DNA of 64,000 nt from Oligoflexia bacterium (GCA_015231955.1 JADGAN010000009.1:62001-126000), one strand, 5' to 3'; positions 16,424 to 24,848 are shown, numbered from the stretch's first letter. Numbers and translations: made by a program. The notes: generated by a model from the letters alone, not told the origin.

Positions 16424-16807
16424 CTAATCCCTTTTTACTCGTCTTAGTACCACTTCAAAGATCCCTGCATTGATTTCATCGTTGTATTTTTGGATCGTTT
16501 CAGCATGATCTTTTCTTGCACTAAAGTCGGAACGAGCAGAACCACTTTCTTTTTGAATTCCAAAGCAAAGATAATCCAAGCTGACTTGGAAGAAATCGGC
16601 CACTCTCTTTACTTGAGTAAAACTTTTTGGCTCAACCCCAGTAAGCCAATTGTGAAGAGCTTGAGTGGGGATTTTGGTGGCCTTTGAGACTTTTGCCACT
16701 GATGTTTCGTTTTCCTTGATTAATTGCTTGAATATTCTTTTTAATTCCATGGAAAGCATCTCGTCATACAACTTGTACTGGTTAATACTAAATCCCTTTG
16801 GTGACAT
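16424..16807 (-). CDS. Xre-family transcriptional regulator
   Basis: The HTH domain occupies the middle: LIKENETSVAKVSKATKIP, then TQALHNWLTGVEP and VKRVADFFQVSLDYLCFG, the classic Xre closing helix. A C-terminal helical tail of about 40 residues follows. The start is uncertain: the frame opens with a GTG at 16840, but the ATG at 16807 has a GGGA-type site and I prefer it (127 residues). The palindrome at 16794-16847 overlaps the start, as in autoregulated repressors. It is divergent from the Phd/PIN locus and may control both directions. Confidence 0.8.
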   Translation of the reverse strand: MSPKGFSINQYKLYDEMLSMELKRIFKQLIKENETSVAKVSKATKIPTQALHNWLTGVEPKSFTQVKRVADFFQVSLDYLCFGIQKESGSARSDFSARKDHAETIQKYNDEINAGIFEVVLRRVKRD

Positions 16808-16847
16808 ACATATCCCACTGATGACATTGATCTGTGTCACAAAAGGG
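16794..16847. promoter_or_regulatory. Operator-like palindrome at the Xre start
   Basis: CCCTTTGGTGACA (16794-16806) and TGTCACAAAAGGG (16835-16847) are inverted arms matching at 12 of 13 positions. A further ATGACA half-site lies at 16821-16826. Confidence 0.5.
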
Positions 16848-17012
16848 ATAGAGTTCTTTAACCAGTTGAGGTGTTGGTATACACAGCACTGCTATTAAAT
16901 TGAGATACCTCATATAGCGGATACTAAAGGGATGAGAACGGTAGAACGCCATCTTCACAAGGTGTACTCTTTGTGGTACTTTTTCAATAACACATCGGAA
17001 GGAGGTTTGTCG

Positions 17013-17282
17013 GTGCAAAATACTAATCCTAAACAATTCAGGGCCGAACTTAAAGATTACTTAGAATTAGCAGAAAAAGAACCGATCCGGATTCAACGTC
17101 GATCTGGAGAAAGCTATATTCTCCTCAAAGAACAGGATTACCAAGGATTGCAAGAGGAAATTATATCACTACAGAGACGATTATTAGGTATGTCTCAAGC
17201 TATTTCCAGTAAGGGCAGAGATTATAAAACAGGAGACCATTCTCATTTAGCTCGATTAAAATCAAAAAACAAGAAAAAGTAA
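17013..17282 (+). CDS. Phd/YefM-type antitoxin
   Basis: I place the start at the GTG 17013, since AAGGAGG lies seven bases upstream; the frame is open back to 16932 but those codons are unlike the family. The 89-residue protein shows the Phd/YefM N-terminal dimer fold (FRAELKDYLELAEKEPIRIQRR, YILLKEQDYQGL) and a C-terminal charged tail (KSKNKKK) of the kind that wraps the toxin. It is followed 30 bp later by the PIN gene. Confidence 0.8.
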   Translation: MQNTNPKQFRAELKDYLELAEKEPIRIQRRSGESYILLKEQDYQGLQEEIISLQRRLLGMSQAISSKGRDYKTGDHSHLARLKSKNKKK

Positions 17283-17312
17283 AATGGCCCGCTTAAATTC
17301 TGGAGGAAGATA

Positions 17313-17805
17313 GTGGAAATAAAAATCCGAAAGTTTAAAATCTACATAGACACCTCAGTCATAAGCAATCTCATCGCAGATGATGCTCCCGATATGATGA
17401 AGGGTTCTCTTGATCTATGGGATGAAATCAGAAATGATACTTAATGAAGTTTATGTCTCTGATTTAGTGATGCAAGAAATAGACAGATGCCCTGAACCTA
17501 AGAGAAGCGAACTTGGTAAATTCATGAAGGAGATCCTCTATAAAGAGATACTCGTTGATCAAGAAGCTGTAGAATTAGCGAATCAATATATTTCCGCAGG
17601 TATTATTCCAATTAAGTATGAAGAGGATGCGCTTCATATTGCCATAGCTAGCACACAAAATTGTAATGCCATAATATCTTGGAATTTTCAACACATGGTT
17701 AAGTTAAAAACCATTATCGGTGTTAATGGCATCAATTCTGTACATGGATATAAATCCATTGAAATCGTAACCCCATTCAGCATTATCGAAGAGGATTTAT
17801 TATGA
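17313..17805 (+). pseudogene. PIN-domain toxin, broken by a frameshift
   Basis: The gene starts at GTG 17313 (GGAGGA upstream) with FKIYIDTSVISNL, the PIN strand with its first catalytic Asp, and reads to LWDEIRNDT before a TAA at 17442-17444. The rest of the domain continues in another frame as LNEVYVSDLVMQEI, DALHIAIAS and NAIISWNFQHM, and ends at 17805 with PFSIIEEDLL. Removing one T at about 17440-17442 would restore a single 160-residue protein. Unless this is a sequence error the RNase is dead. The last codons overlap the next small gene by ATGA. Confidence 0.75.
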
Positions 17806-17969
17806 AAAAAGAAACAAAATCACTCAAAGAATTGCACAAAATAAGAGAGAGTATTTACGAGGAAACTAAACACATGTCGGTAAAAGAAAAAGTTAAATAC
17901 TTTAACAAAAAAGGACAAGAAGCAAGAAAGCGATTGGGCCTTGATGAAAAAAAGGTTGTTAAGCGCTAA
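17802..17969 (+). CDS. Small helical protein that accompanies PIN toxins
   Basis: A 55-residue Lys/Glu-rich protein whose ATG overlaps the toxin stop. It has the pattern IRESIYEETKHMSVKEKVKYFNKKGQ, as in the small proteins usually encoded beside this PIN subfamily (an ETK-x-M-x3-EK-x3-YF core). It may be a second antitoxin or accessory factor. Its persistence next to a broken toxin is notable. Confidence 0.6.
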   Translation: MKKETKSLKELHKIRESIYEETKHMSVKEKVKYFNKKGQEARKRLGLDEKKVVKR

Positions 17970-18305
17970 ACACTTTTTCTAAATTAGAATTTTATTTTGT
18001 TTAATTTCGCGAAAAGATGCACCTCAACTGTTGCGTTCAAGTCTGAGGTAAAGGTTAAATCAGAAAAGCAAAGGGCCTATCACTATCACACCTAACCAGT
18101 ATTGAGCAGACGAATGACCTTGCAGGAATTCATCTAAGTGGGTGATGGTGTTTGTCCATACCACCACTTGGCCACGTAAGGTAGCGCTAACCATTGATGA
18201 ACTAGAGTTCGACTGTGTTTATCGACAAATTTAAAATTACAACGAAACTTAGATTGCATAAAATTACTTTTGTAAATTCAGTTAATAAAATGAGAGGACT
18301 ACAGT
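17970..18305. other. Gap without a supported gene
   Basis: No promoter, RNA or family match is clear in these 336 bp. A 44-codon minus frame (18194 to 18060) has a hydrophobic end (YWLGVIVIGPLLF) but no ribosome-binding site, and may be the remnant of a membrane protein gene. Confidence 0.4.
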
Positions 18306-19085
18306 TTATGAATTCTTTTTTGCAACTATCAGAATACGATCGCTTTTCGTATTATAAAATCTTGCCCCATCGACGGTACATTGGTGCAAAACCTTAAACC
18401 CATTGCTAGTTAGCATCTCGCTAAGCTCTTTTGCAGTATAGATCTGTAATGTTTGCATACTCTTGGAGATCTTTGCTTTGCCTGAACCTTTTTGCTTATA
18501 GGAAGTTGTGTAAGAGGCAAGAACTCCACTTTGATCTATTGTGCTGTACTGGATATCACGAAAAATAGTATCACCAACAGTTTTTTGCCAATCAATAGTG
18601 AGCTTGGTTATAGCACCGTCGTTTAGAAGATATTCTAAGTTGAAGATATCGAAGACATAGATCCCACCTTCACTTAGATTGCTCTTGATGTTTCTCATTG
18701 CTTTGTCAAAATCTGCTTTAGTGAGATGCCCGATAGCATTGAATATCGTTAGGATAGCATCAAACTTACCCACCTTTACAGTGCGCATGTCACCCTCTAG
18801 TAGTTTTACCTCGACCTTTTCTCTCTTTGCTTTGTCCTTTGCAACTTTCAACATCCTCTTGTTAATATCTGATCCTGTCACTTTATACCCACATTTTGCC
18901 AGCCAAAAAACTTGTGGGCCAGTACCACATGTAAGATCAAGAACTGTCTTAACTTTATATTTCTTAAGTATCCGCTCTATATTCTGATTTGTTGATCGTG
19001 AGTTTTTTTCATTGAATGTATCGTAGCTTTCAGCATCTTTATCATAGTGAGAAGCTTTAGCACTATGGTGAATTGAATTAGTCAT
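18306..19085 (-). CDS. Class I SAM-dependent methyltransferase
   Basis: A 259-residue small-molecule-type methyltransferase. I use the second ATG (19085), since AAGGA lies directly against the first. Motif I is TVLDLTCGTGPQ, motif II GSDINKRML, then EGDMRTVKV and FDAILTIFNAIGHL, and a beta-rich C-terminal half as in UbiE/TylM-like enzymes. The substrate cannot be read from the sequence. It is followed 75 bp upstream by the nucleotidyltransferase-GrpB gene on the same strand; both may be element cargo. Confidence 0.82.
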   Translation of the reverse strand: MTNSIHHSAKASHYDKDAESYDTFNEKNSRSTNQNIERILKKYKVKTVLDLTCGTGPQVFWLAKCGYKVTGSDINKRMLKVAKDKAKREKVEVKLLEGDMRTVKVGKFDAILTIFNAIGHLTKADFDKAMRNIKSNLSEGGIYVFDIFNLEYLLNDGAITKLTIDWQKTVGDTIFRDIQYSTIDQSGVLASYTTSYKQKGSGKAKISKSMQTLQIYTAKELSEMLTSNGFKVLHQCTVDGARFYNTKSDRILIVAKKNS

Positions 19086-19160
19086 AACCATTCCTTTCTA
19101 TATTAATTAAAACCGTCCAACTTTTAACTCTTGCCAACTGATAACTCCATATGGCCATAA

Positions 19161-20399
19161 TCACTCTCTCTTGTGAGGAATTGTATTTATTTTCTCTATC
19201 TCCTGCAGTTGCTCTAACTCCAGACCATGCTTTTGTAAAATTGAAATAATAAACGAACTCTTCCCATCAACATAGTGATCAATATCCGTAGGAAATTTTT
19301 TGGCCAGTGTTCTCTTTAATTCTCCATACTCTTCTCGTGCAAGCTGATTATTCAAGAGATAATCTCTTAGTATAAGATGGTTTTTTAGCGCCAAAGAATC
19401 CTTCAAACAGACATACAAGTGGTGTGCTGGTGCCACTGCAGCTGATGTGGTGACCGCTGAAGTATAGGTGTCTCTATGTCTAAAGGCCTCTCGTCCAGCG
19501 ACTCCCATATCACCACGATGGTCATAACCAAGTTTTTGAAGCCTGTTAATTATTTCACAAAGAGTATCGTTAGACGAGATAACGATGTCGATATCGATTA
19601 TTGGTTTCGCTGCTAATCCTGGTACAGCTGTACTGCCAACATGTTCTATAGAGATTGCAATGTCACAAACATGTGGCCAAATTTTTGCTTTAAGCTCTGC
19701 AAACTCTTTGGCCCATAAAGGGTTATAATCTTCAACTACCACACTTCGAAGTATTGTGGTTAAATCTCTATCAATCTCACTTACTAAATTTGAAATGGCC
19801 TCATGACTGGCATTAGGCCTTAGTGCTCTTTCATAATATTCAAATATTTTTGGTTGTAATTTTTCAAGTACACAAAAACTCTCCTTAGGGCCTCGGTACC
19901 ACCAACCTCTTATTTGAAAGTAATCCTCAATAAGTGCCATCAGTAACCATGATCTACGGTAATTTCCCTCAATATCCTCTTGGCAAGTGCGTGCGAGCAT
20001 TTTCTGTGCCCACACTCTTTTGACTTGGATTTCTAAAGGAGATAGTTTTTTAGGTCCACGTTTATAAATCTCTTCAGCATGCTCTAGTAACTTTGTCCCG
20101 ATATCATCCTTTTGCAAGAGAACGATACCACCTCTTATACGGATTAATTCTTCACGGGCGGAGGTAAGCTTGGACTCAGGATAGATGAAGGCATCAAGAT
20201 AGAAGTCATGAAAGAAACGAGCGTCATGGATGATTTCCTCTCCATATTCCTTAATGGCAAAGAGATCATAGTCACTGTTGGTAGTAAAATCTCCCCGTGC
20301 TCGCGAACCATAAAGAATAAAAGTATGGCACTGGTACATAGCTTGTAAGTTGGTAATGTATTCAGATAAAGGTAAGTCAATTGTTTTTGCGTTCATCAT
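19161..20399 (-). CDS. Nucleotidyltransferase-GrpB fusion protein
   Basis: About 412 residues from the ATG at 20399 (an in-frame TTG lies 12 codons upstream). N-terminal: a minimal nucleotidyltransferase with GSRARGDFTTNSDYDL (GSxxxG and DxD type). Middle, about 120-215: an all-helical region like a HEPN or substrate-binding domain. C-terminal, from about 222: a GrpB/UPF0157 domain (VEDYNPLWAKEF, EHVGSTAVPGLAAKPIID with the DxD IDIDIV, and LKNHLILRDYL). GrpB is itself of the nucleotidyltransferase superfamily, so the protein carries two such catalytic units. Substrate unknown; nucleotide transfer to a small molecule, RNA or protein is possible. Confidence 0.82.
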   Translation of the reverse strand: MMNAKTIDLPLSEYITNLQAMYQCHTFILYGSRARGDFTTNSDYDLFAIKEYGEEIIHDARFFHDFYLDAFIYPESKLTSAREELIRIRGGIVLLQKDDIGTKLLEHAEEIYKRGPKKLSPLEIQVKRVWAQKMLARTCQEDIEGNYRRSWLLMALIEDYFQIRGWWYRGPKESFCVLEKLQPKIFEYYERALRPNASHEAISNLVSEIDRDLTTILRSVVVEDYNPLWAKEFAELKAKIWPHVCDIAISIEHVGSTAVPGLAAKPIIDIDIVISSNDTLCEIINRLQKLGYDHRGDMGVAGREAFRHRDTYTSAVTTSAAVAPAHHLYVCLKDSLALKNHLILRDYLLNNQLAREEYGELKRTLAKKFPTDIDHYVDGKSSFIISILQKHGLELEQLQEIEKINTIPHKRE

Positions 20400-20428
20400 C
20401 TTTTTATCATCCCTAAAAAATATTGTAA

Positions 20429-20779
20429 GCTTCAACTAGATTTAAGTTAACCAGTCAAATAATCCAGATAGTAGCTAGCGGCATCAAAGGAACTCATGAT
20501 CCATGGTCATTCATAAACTATATACTTTTTATTTTCAAATCCGCATATAAGGAATTTGAAGGGAGGGTCGGCGAGATACAAATTCCTAAAGGTGGTAAGA
20601 CTGAATTAATTGTGGCGGCAATAAACAAGCAAGTGGGAAAGTTTTCCATTGTGCAGATACAAAAGAGTTGTCCTGGCGCAGGTATCGATATGATTAGGAA
20701 GGTTTTAAAAGATTAAAAAAAATCGGGAAAGATAGAGTGCTTAGGCCGAGGAAAAGATGCTTACTGGAAAAGGACTTAA
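20429..20779 (+). pseudogene. C-terminal remnant of a Fic-family protein gene
   Basis: The frame reads GTHDPWSFINYIL, SAYKEFEGRVGEI, KTELIVAAINKQVGKFSI, CPGAGIDMIRKVLKD, then a TAA at 20714-20716, then KKSGKIECLGRGKDAYW in the same frame to a TAA at 20777. This is the end of a Fic/DOC-family protein (COG3177 type): the helix after the Fic core and the winged-helix tail. The Fic HPFxxGNGR core is absent, and the internal stop confirms decay. It lies 111 bp inside the right att repeat, so the element boundary may have cut it. Confidence 0.7.
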
Positions 20780-20961
20780 TTAGGTAATACCGATTTAATA
20801 GGTAACATGGAACAAGTGTTAGAAAAGGTGCAAGCCGCTGTAAATGCTCTAAATCCGCTTCTGGAGTGGGTTTTTAATATTGGCCCCTATCTCTCCGCCA
20901 CTTAAAATACAAATTTTTTGCAAACCCTACTATATTTTTTTAACGGTACCCCTACCTCCAT
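20780..20961. other. Right end of the second element
   Basis: Contains the att-like repeat. A 32-codon frame (20807-20905) runs through the repeat; it has no clear ribosome-binding site and I do not call it. Confidence 0.4.
20890..20926. repeat. att-like core, right copy
   Basis: TCTCTCCGCCA followed by 26 bases ending GCAAACC matches the copy at 7213-7249 in 33 of 37 positions, same orientation. Together they bracket a 13.7-kb segment with an integrase at its left end. Confidence 0.65.
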
Positions 20962-21267
20962 CTATCCTTCCTTACTTCTTTTTAATCGGTTGATAAAATT
21001 TTCAAACTCACTTCTTCCACCTTCTTTTTCACACCAAGTTTTTACCTTGGCAATGTTAAAAGGATGCTTCTTTGCAACCATAATTGCTTGATCTAAACAA
21101 TCATTTGCCTTGAAGTGAATATAAGAGGCCAACCGATCACGAATACAATCAGTAGGAGAAAATATTTTTATAAGAATACCATCCACATCAACTCCATTCT
21201 TTGCCAAATGAGTAGCTACAAATTTCCAAAGTTCAGGAATTGTACAAGATTTAAAGTTAAATTTCAT
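20962..21267 (-). CDS. Small protein, possible C-terminal part of a nucleotidyltransferase-like family
   Basis: A 101-residue protein. The motif SPTDCIRDRLASYIHF and DQAIMVAKKHPFNIAKVKTWCEKEGG is what I recall from the C-terminal half of nucleotidyltransferase-like proteins that pair with winged-helix regulators; the N-terminal catalytic strands (GS and DxD) are missing. Its ATG overlaps the stop of the regulator gene (ATGA at 21264-21267), so the pair is coupled. It may be a shortened accessory subunit or a decayed gene. Confidence 0.55.
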   Translation of the reverse strand: MKFNFKSCTIPELWKFVATHLAKNGVDVDGILIKIFSPTDCIRDRLASYIHFKANDCLDQAIMVAKKHPFNIAKVKTWCEKEGGRSEFENFINRLKRSKEG

Positions 21268-21656
21268 ACTCTTGCTTTCTTACGAATTACAACTTTATTT
21301 TTTGCACGAGGACGGCCACGTCTATGAAACATCTTCTCCTTTAAAAGTATTGGCATGGCCTCATAAGTAATTTGCATGATCTCTTTTACTGGTTTGGTAT
21401 AAGGTGACTTGGGATTAAAAAAATAGAGTCGAGTTCTTCCAATTTCTTGAGAGACTAGAAGGCCAATATCTTCCAATTTTTGAAGTTGGTTTAAGACGGG
21501 CCTTAAGGCCTTAGAGATATTCGCTGAAATTGCAGAGGCATGGATTTTTTCATAGTGAAAAATATTGAGTAAAATAAGACCTGCAGTTTCATTTCCAAAT
21601 AATTTTTCAATCATAATAGATTTAGCATAGATCAAATAATAACTTGTATCAATCAA
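21264..21656 (-). CDS. Winged-helix regulator
   Basis: 130 residues. ALRPVLNQLQKLEDIGLLVSQEIGRTRLYFFNP is a MarR/ArsR-style recognition helix and wing. The C-terminal tail is basic (HRRGRPRAKNKVVIRKK), with a GRPR AT-hook-like motif that could bind the minor groove. The start is uncertain: a TTG at 21656, or the ATG at 21614; neither has a good ribosome-binding site. The palindrome at 21628-21667 overlaps the start and suggests autoregulation. Confidence 0.65.
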   Translation of the reverse strand: MIDTSYYLIYAKSIMIEKLFGNETAGLILLNIFHYEKIHASAISANISKALRPVLNQLQKLEDIGLLVSQEIGRTRLYFFNPKSPYTKPVKEIMQITYEAMPILLKEKMFHRRGRPRAKNKVVIRKKARV

Positions 21657-21667
21657 TATTTGATCTA
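21628..21667. promoter_or_regulatory. Palindrome at the winged-helix gene start
   Basis: TAGATCAAATA (21628-21638) and TATTTGATCTA (21657-21667) are perfect 11-bp inverted arms with centres 29 bp apart, close to three helical turns. A likely operator for the regulator. Confidence 0.55.
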
Positions 21668-21957
21668 TAAAGTTCTACAAGCTTGCATCGCACCAAAAGA
21701 TGGCTCAACTTCTTATTTCCTTTAGGTATGCTCCTAAATCCATCATGGGTGTCCCACTCTATTCGTCTCGGTTCTAATTACGGGCACTTCTCTACTCCAA
21801 TGATAATCATTAAAAAACAAAATAAATTTCTTGAATGAGTATTTTTGCTCTGACATGTAGTATACTTTTTTAATCAAATTTTTTATTCATTCCAATAACA
21901 ATTTATTATGATGTAACGTTAATGAAGTCGTAGGTAATAAAAATGGAATCCTTTCTA
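21668..21957. other. Gap without a supported gene
   Basis: About 290 AT-rich bases between the winged-helix gene and the exported DUF4097-like protein. I see no conserved motif, RNA or convincing terminator. Confidence 0.4.
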
Positions 21958-22554
21958 TTACCTACTGCTTGAGGGATTTACCTTTAACTCATTCCAAGAT
22001 GGTAGCGGCCGATAGCTACAACTCTCAGGAATGGTAATTTCTCCACTGACAATACCGCATTGGATATGTAAACGCTTGCACCCTTTGATTTCAACATCTA
22101 ACTTGCAAGTGCCGCCACTCAAGGATAGTTCCTCTGAAACCATTCCACCACCACTCATATTGATCATACCACTACTGATCCAAAGTTTACTGACGTCGAT
22201 ATTGCCGTGAAAATTGATTATACTAGCGGTGATCTGTAACTTTGAACCTCGAGGAATCAATAGCTGGTAGCTGATGCTAAACCCCTCTTGTCCAGGGGCC
22301 TTGTGATGGATGCTTAACGTGCCCTTCATCTGCTCTACCGTAATAGGTAAATCGTTACACCCATCGACCTTTATGCCTTTAAGTTCAACCTCATCTCCAT
22401 TGGAGATACCAAATTCTATCGTATTCGATCCATCCAATACCATTTCGATAGAGGATATCCCCTGTTTTTTTACATCTGCGTACACTTTAACATCGGCTTC
22501 GGCCATCGGAAGAACTCCCACAATACAAGCAAAAATAATGATTAAACACTTCAT
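21958..22554 (-). CDS. Exported beta-helix (DUF4097/toast-rack-like) protein
   Basis: I start it at the ATG 22554 (AAGGA upstream), which begins a signal peptide (MKCLIIIFACIVGVLPMAEA); the frame is open upstream to 22617. The 198-residue protein has short repeated beta strands (LQITASIINFHGNIDV, LWISSGMINMSGGGMV, LSLSGGTCKLDVEI, LHIQCGIVSGEITI) like the right-handed beta-solenoid of DUF4097/toast-rack proteins. Four Cys may pair. Role unknown, probably periplasmic or surface. Confidence 0.6.
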   Translation of the reverse strand: MKCLIIIFACIVGVLPMAEADVKVYADVKKQGISSIEMVLDGSNTIEFGISNGDEVELKGIKVDGCNDLPITVEQMKGTLSIHHKAPGQEGFSISYQLLIPRGSKLQITASIINFHGNIDVSKLWISSGMINMSGGGMVSEELSLSGGTCKLDVEIKGCKRLHIQCGIVSGEITIPESCSYRPLPSWNELKVNPSSSR

Positions 22555-22748
22555 ACGCCTATCCTTCCCCTTTGTATAGCATCCACCTGCACATCGTCCG
22601 AAACAGATGCACTGCAAAGCGCAGTGATCACAATGGCACCCCCCTTAAATTTACTGGCACCAAGGCCTTTAAGCTTTTAAATAAATTCAAGTTTTATAAA
22701 TTTTTGTCCGAAATTAACATTATCGTAGTCTTTTATATGGAGATGAAA

Positions 22749-23135
22749 ATGGAAAGAATAAAAGTTCTCAGCAATAAGAATCAAAGTATCCTCTATATAG
22801 ATTTCTCGAATTTGGCATCACCCGACATGAAAGAATTATTCAAGAAAGCTAATCGAGTAATATCAAACTATGAACACCATTCACTCTACTTACTAACCAA
22901 TTTTACTAATGCCAAATTTAACTCGCAAGAAATGATATCGGCAACAGAATACGCTGCTGCAAACCGTGATTATGTTAAGGCATCTGCCGTTTTTGGGATT
23001 CCCCTTAGTTCTATAAAGATGTTTGAACATCTCTGCAAAAAAGTTGAGCGAGACATTAAGTTATTTGAGACAGAGGAAGAGGCAAAAGCGTGGTTATTTC
23101 AATGCCAGTTTGAGGCAACTTCCGAAAAAAAATAA
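22749..23135 (+). CDS. SpoIIAA-like/STAS-type small protein
   Basis: 128 residues from the ATG at 22749, chosen since GGAG lies six bases before it; the frame is open back to 22572. The alternating pattern SILYIDFSNLASPDMKELFKKANRVI, SLYLLTNFTNAKFN, and VKASAVFGIPL fits the single-domain SpoIIAA-like/STAS-type fold (cytosolic, often protein or lipid binding). The partner is unknown and the flanking genes give no hint. Confidence 0.5.
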   Translation: MERIKVLSNKNQSILYIDFSNLASPDMKELFKKANRVISNYEHHSLYLLTNFTNAKFNSQEMISATEYAAANRDYVKASAVFGIPLSSIKMFEHLCKKVERDIKLFETEEEAKAWLFQCQFEATSEKK

Positions 23136-23270
23136 CTAAGGGCCTTTGGCCGCCGCTTATGATCGTCACCAACTAATCACGACGCTTTCCAGGAACTAGC
23201 AGGTATAATACACTCCTCTCTACGGCCGGTTGCATGTTTGGAGTTCCCGCTAGAACTTGGATGAAAAATA

Positions 23271-24848
23271 GTGAATAACAAAAATATCGTATTAGTGACC
23301 ATGAATGCTCGTTACTCCCATTCAGCGCTAGGGTTGTACTACCTTAAGGCGAACCTCCAGGAGCTGCAAGAACAAGCGCATATCACCGAGTTCACTCTTG
23401 AGACAAAGATTGAAGATTGTGTAGAAGAGATATTCGCCTACACCCCAAAGATCGTAGGCATCGGAGTCTATATTTGGAATGTAGAGAAGATGCTGGCGCT
23501 GGCACAAATGTTAAAGTTGCTAGCACCCAAGCTGCTGATCGTTGGGGGAGGGCCTGAACTTTTTTACGAAGTAGAGAAACACCCGCTCTTTCCCTATCTC
23601 GATTATGTTATACCGGGAGAAGGGGAGCGAGTTTTTTACTCTTTCTGTAAAAATATTTTTCAAGGCAAATTGCCAGGAGAAAGTAAGATTTTACCAAGAG
23701 ATTTTCCTCCTCTTGAAAGCTTGCTATCACCCTACCCTCTCTATTCAGAGGAAAATATTAAAAATCGCCGTGTCTATGTTGAATCTTCTCGTGGGTGTCC
23801 TTATCATTGTGAGTTTTGTCTCTCTTCCAGAGAGACAAAAGTTCGCCATTTCCCTCTACAACACTTTTTACAAGATCTTTCCTCGCTTTGGAATCGTGGT
23901 GTGCGAGAATTTAAATTTATAGATAGAACCTTTAATCTCGATTTGCAGCACTCGCTTCCTATCCTCGAATTTTTCTTAAATCAAAAACAGCACGATTTTT
24001 TTCTCCATTTTGAAATGGTTCCGCACCACCTGCCTTTGGAGCTTAAAGAGGTGCTGAAGCGCTTTACGCAGGGGCAAATACAAGCGGAAGTAGGTGTTCA
24101 AAGCTTTAACCCAGAGGTGGCAAAAAGGGTAGGCCGAGTAGCAAAAGGCCAAGAGATCTTAGAAAACCTCAGCTTTCTTCGTAATGAAACCCAGGTCTAT
24201 CTTCACGTTGACCTGATTGTAGGACTCCCTGGTGAAAGCTTAGAGAGTTTTGCTGCTGGATTTGATCTACTCATGGGATTAAGTCCCAAAGTTCATGAAA
24301 TTCAAATAGGGATTTTAAAGTGCCTTCCAGGGGCGCTGATTGCACGCCATACTGAAGATTTTGAGATGCTCTACAATCGTGCCCCTCCCTATGATATTTT
24401 ACAAAACCAGCAGATCACTTTTGCCGATCTGCAGCGGATAAAACGCTTGGCCAAATTTTGGGATCTTTACAACAACAGTGGTAACTTTAAAAATACGCTA
24501 CCTCTCCTCTTTAAGCGAAAACGCGAGAGTTGCTTAAACCAGGCCTTCGCTTTTTTTTCATTCCTAGATTTTAGCGATTGGTGTTATCAACAGGTAAAGC
24601 ATACAAGCTCCCTTGCCTTGGAGAGGCAGGCGCTTTTACTCTATCGCTATCTTATAGAACAAATAAAATACCCCGCAAGTGATGTTACTCCTTTGTTGCA
24701 AAAAGATTATTTATGTATAGAAGGACGCCATCTTCCTCCGTTTTTAAGAGGACTACAGCAGGAACACTCTTTATTGAACAAAGATAAAGGTGAGAAAATT
24801 GCCAAGAGATCTTTATCTAGAAAAAGACAAATCAAGCAAGGATCCTAA
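23271..24848 (+). CDS. B12-binding radical SAM protein (DUF4080 type)
   Basis: 525 residues starting at GTG. N-terminal cobalamin-binding-like Rossmann domain (about 5-140: VGIGVYIWN, LLIVGGGPE, YVIPGEGE), the radical SAM core with the CxxxCxxC cluster in SRGCPYHCEFCLS (about 183-190), and a C-terminal DUF4080-like helical region. Such enzymes transfer or rearrange carbon groups; the substrate of this subfamily is unknown. It is monocistronic here, and converges on the exported TraB-like gene across 31 bp. Confidence 0.85.
   Translation: MNNKNIVLVTMNARYSHSALGLYYLKANLQELQEQAHITEFTLETKIEDCVEEIFAYTPKIVGIGVYIWNVEKMLALAQMLKLLAPKLLIVGGGPELFYEVEKHPLFPYLDYVIPGEGERVFYSFCKNIFQGKLPGESKILPRDFPPLESLLSPYPLYSEENIKNRRVYVESSRGCPYHCEFCLSSRETKVRHFPLQHFLQDLSSLWNRGVREFKFIDRTFNLDLQHSLPILEFFLNQKQHDFFLHFEMVPHHLPLELKEVLKRFTQGQIQAEVGVQSFNPEVAKRVGRVAKGQEILENLSFLRNETQVYLHVDLIVGLPGESLESFAAGFDLLMGLSPKVHEIQIGILKCLPGALIARHTEDFEMLYNRAPPYDILQNQQITFADLQRIKRLAKFWDLYNNSGNFKNTLPLLFKRKRESCLNQAFAFFSFLDFSDWCYQQVKHTSSLALERQALLLYRYLIEQIKYPASDVTPLLQKDYLCIEGRHLPPFLRGLQQEHSLLNKDKGEKIAKRSLSRKRQIKQGS

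Noticed and set aside
18060-18194. 44-codon minus frame with hydrophobic end
   Set aside because: No ribosome-binding site; at most a remnant.
20807-20905. 32-codon frame MEQVLEKVQAAVNAL ending in the right att copy
   Set aside because: Weak ribosome-binding site and its end is dictated by the att repeat.
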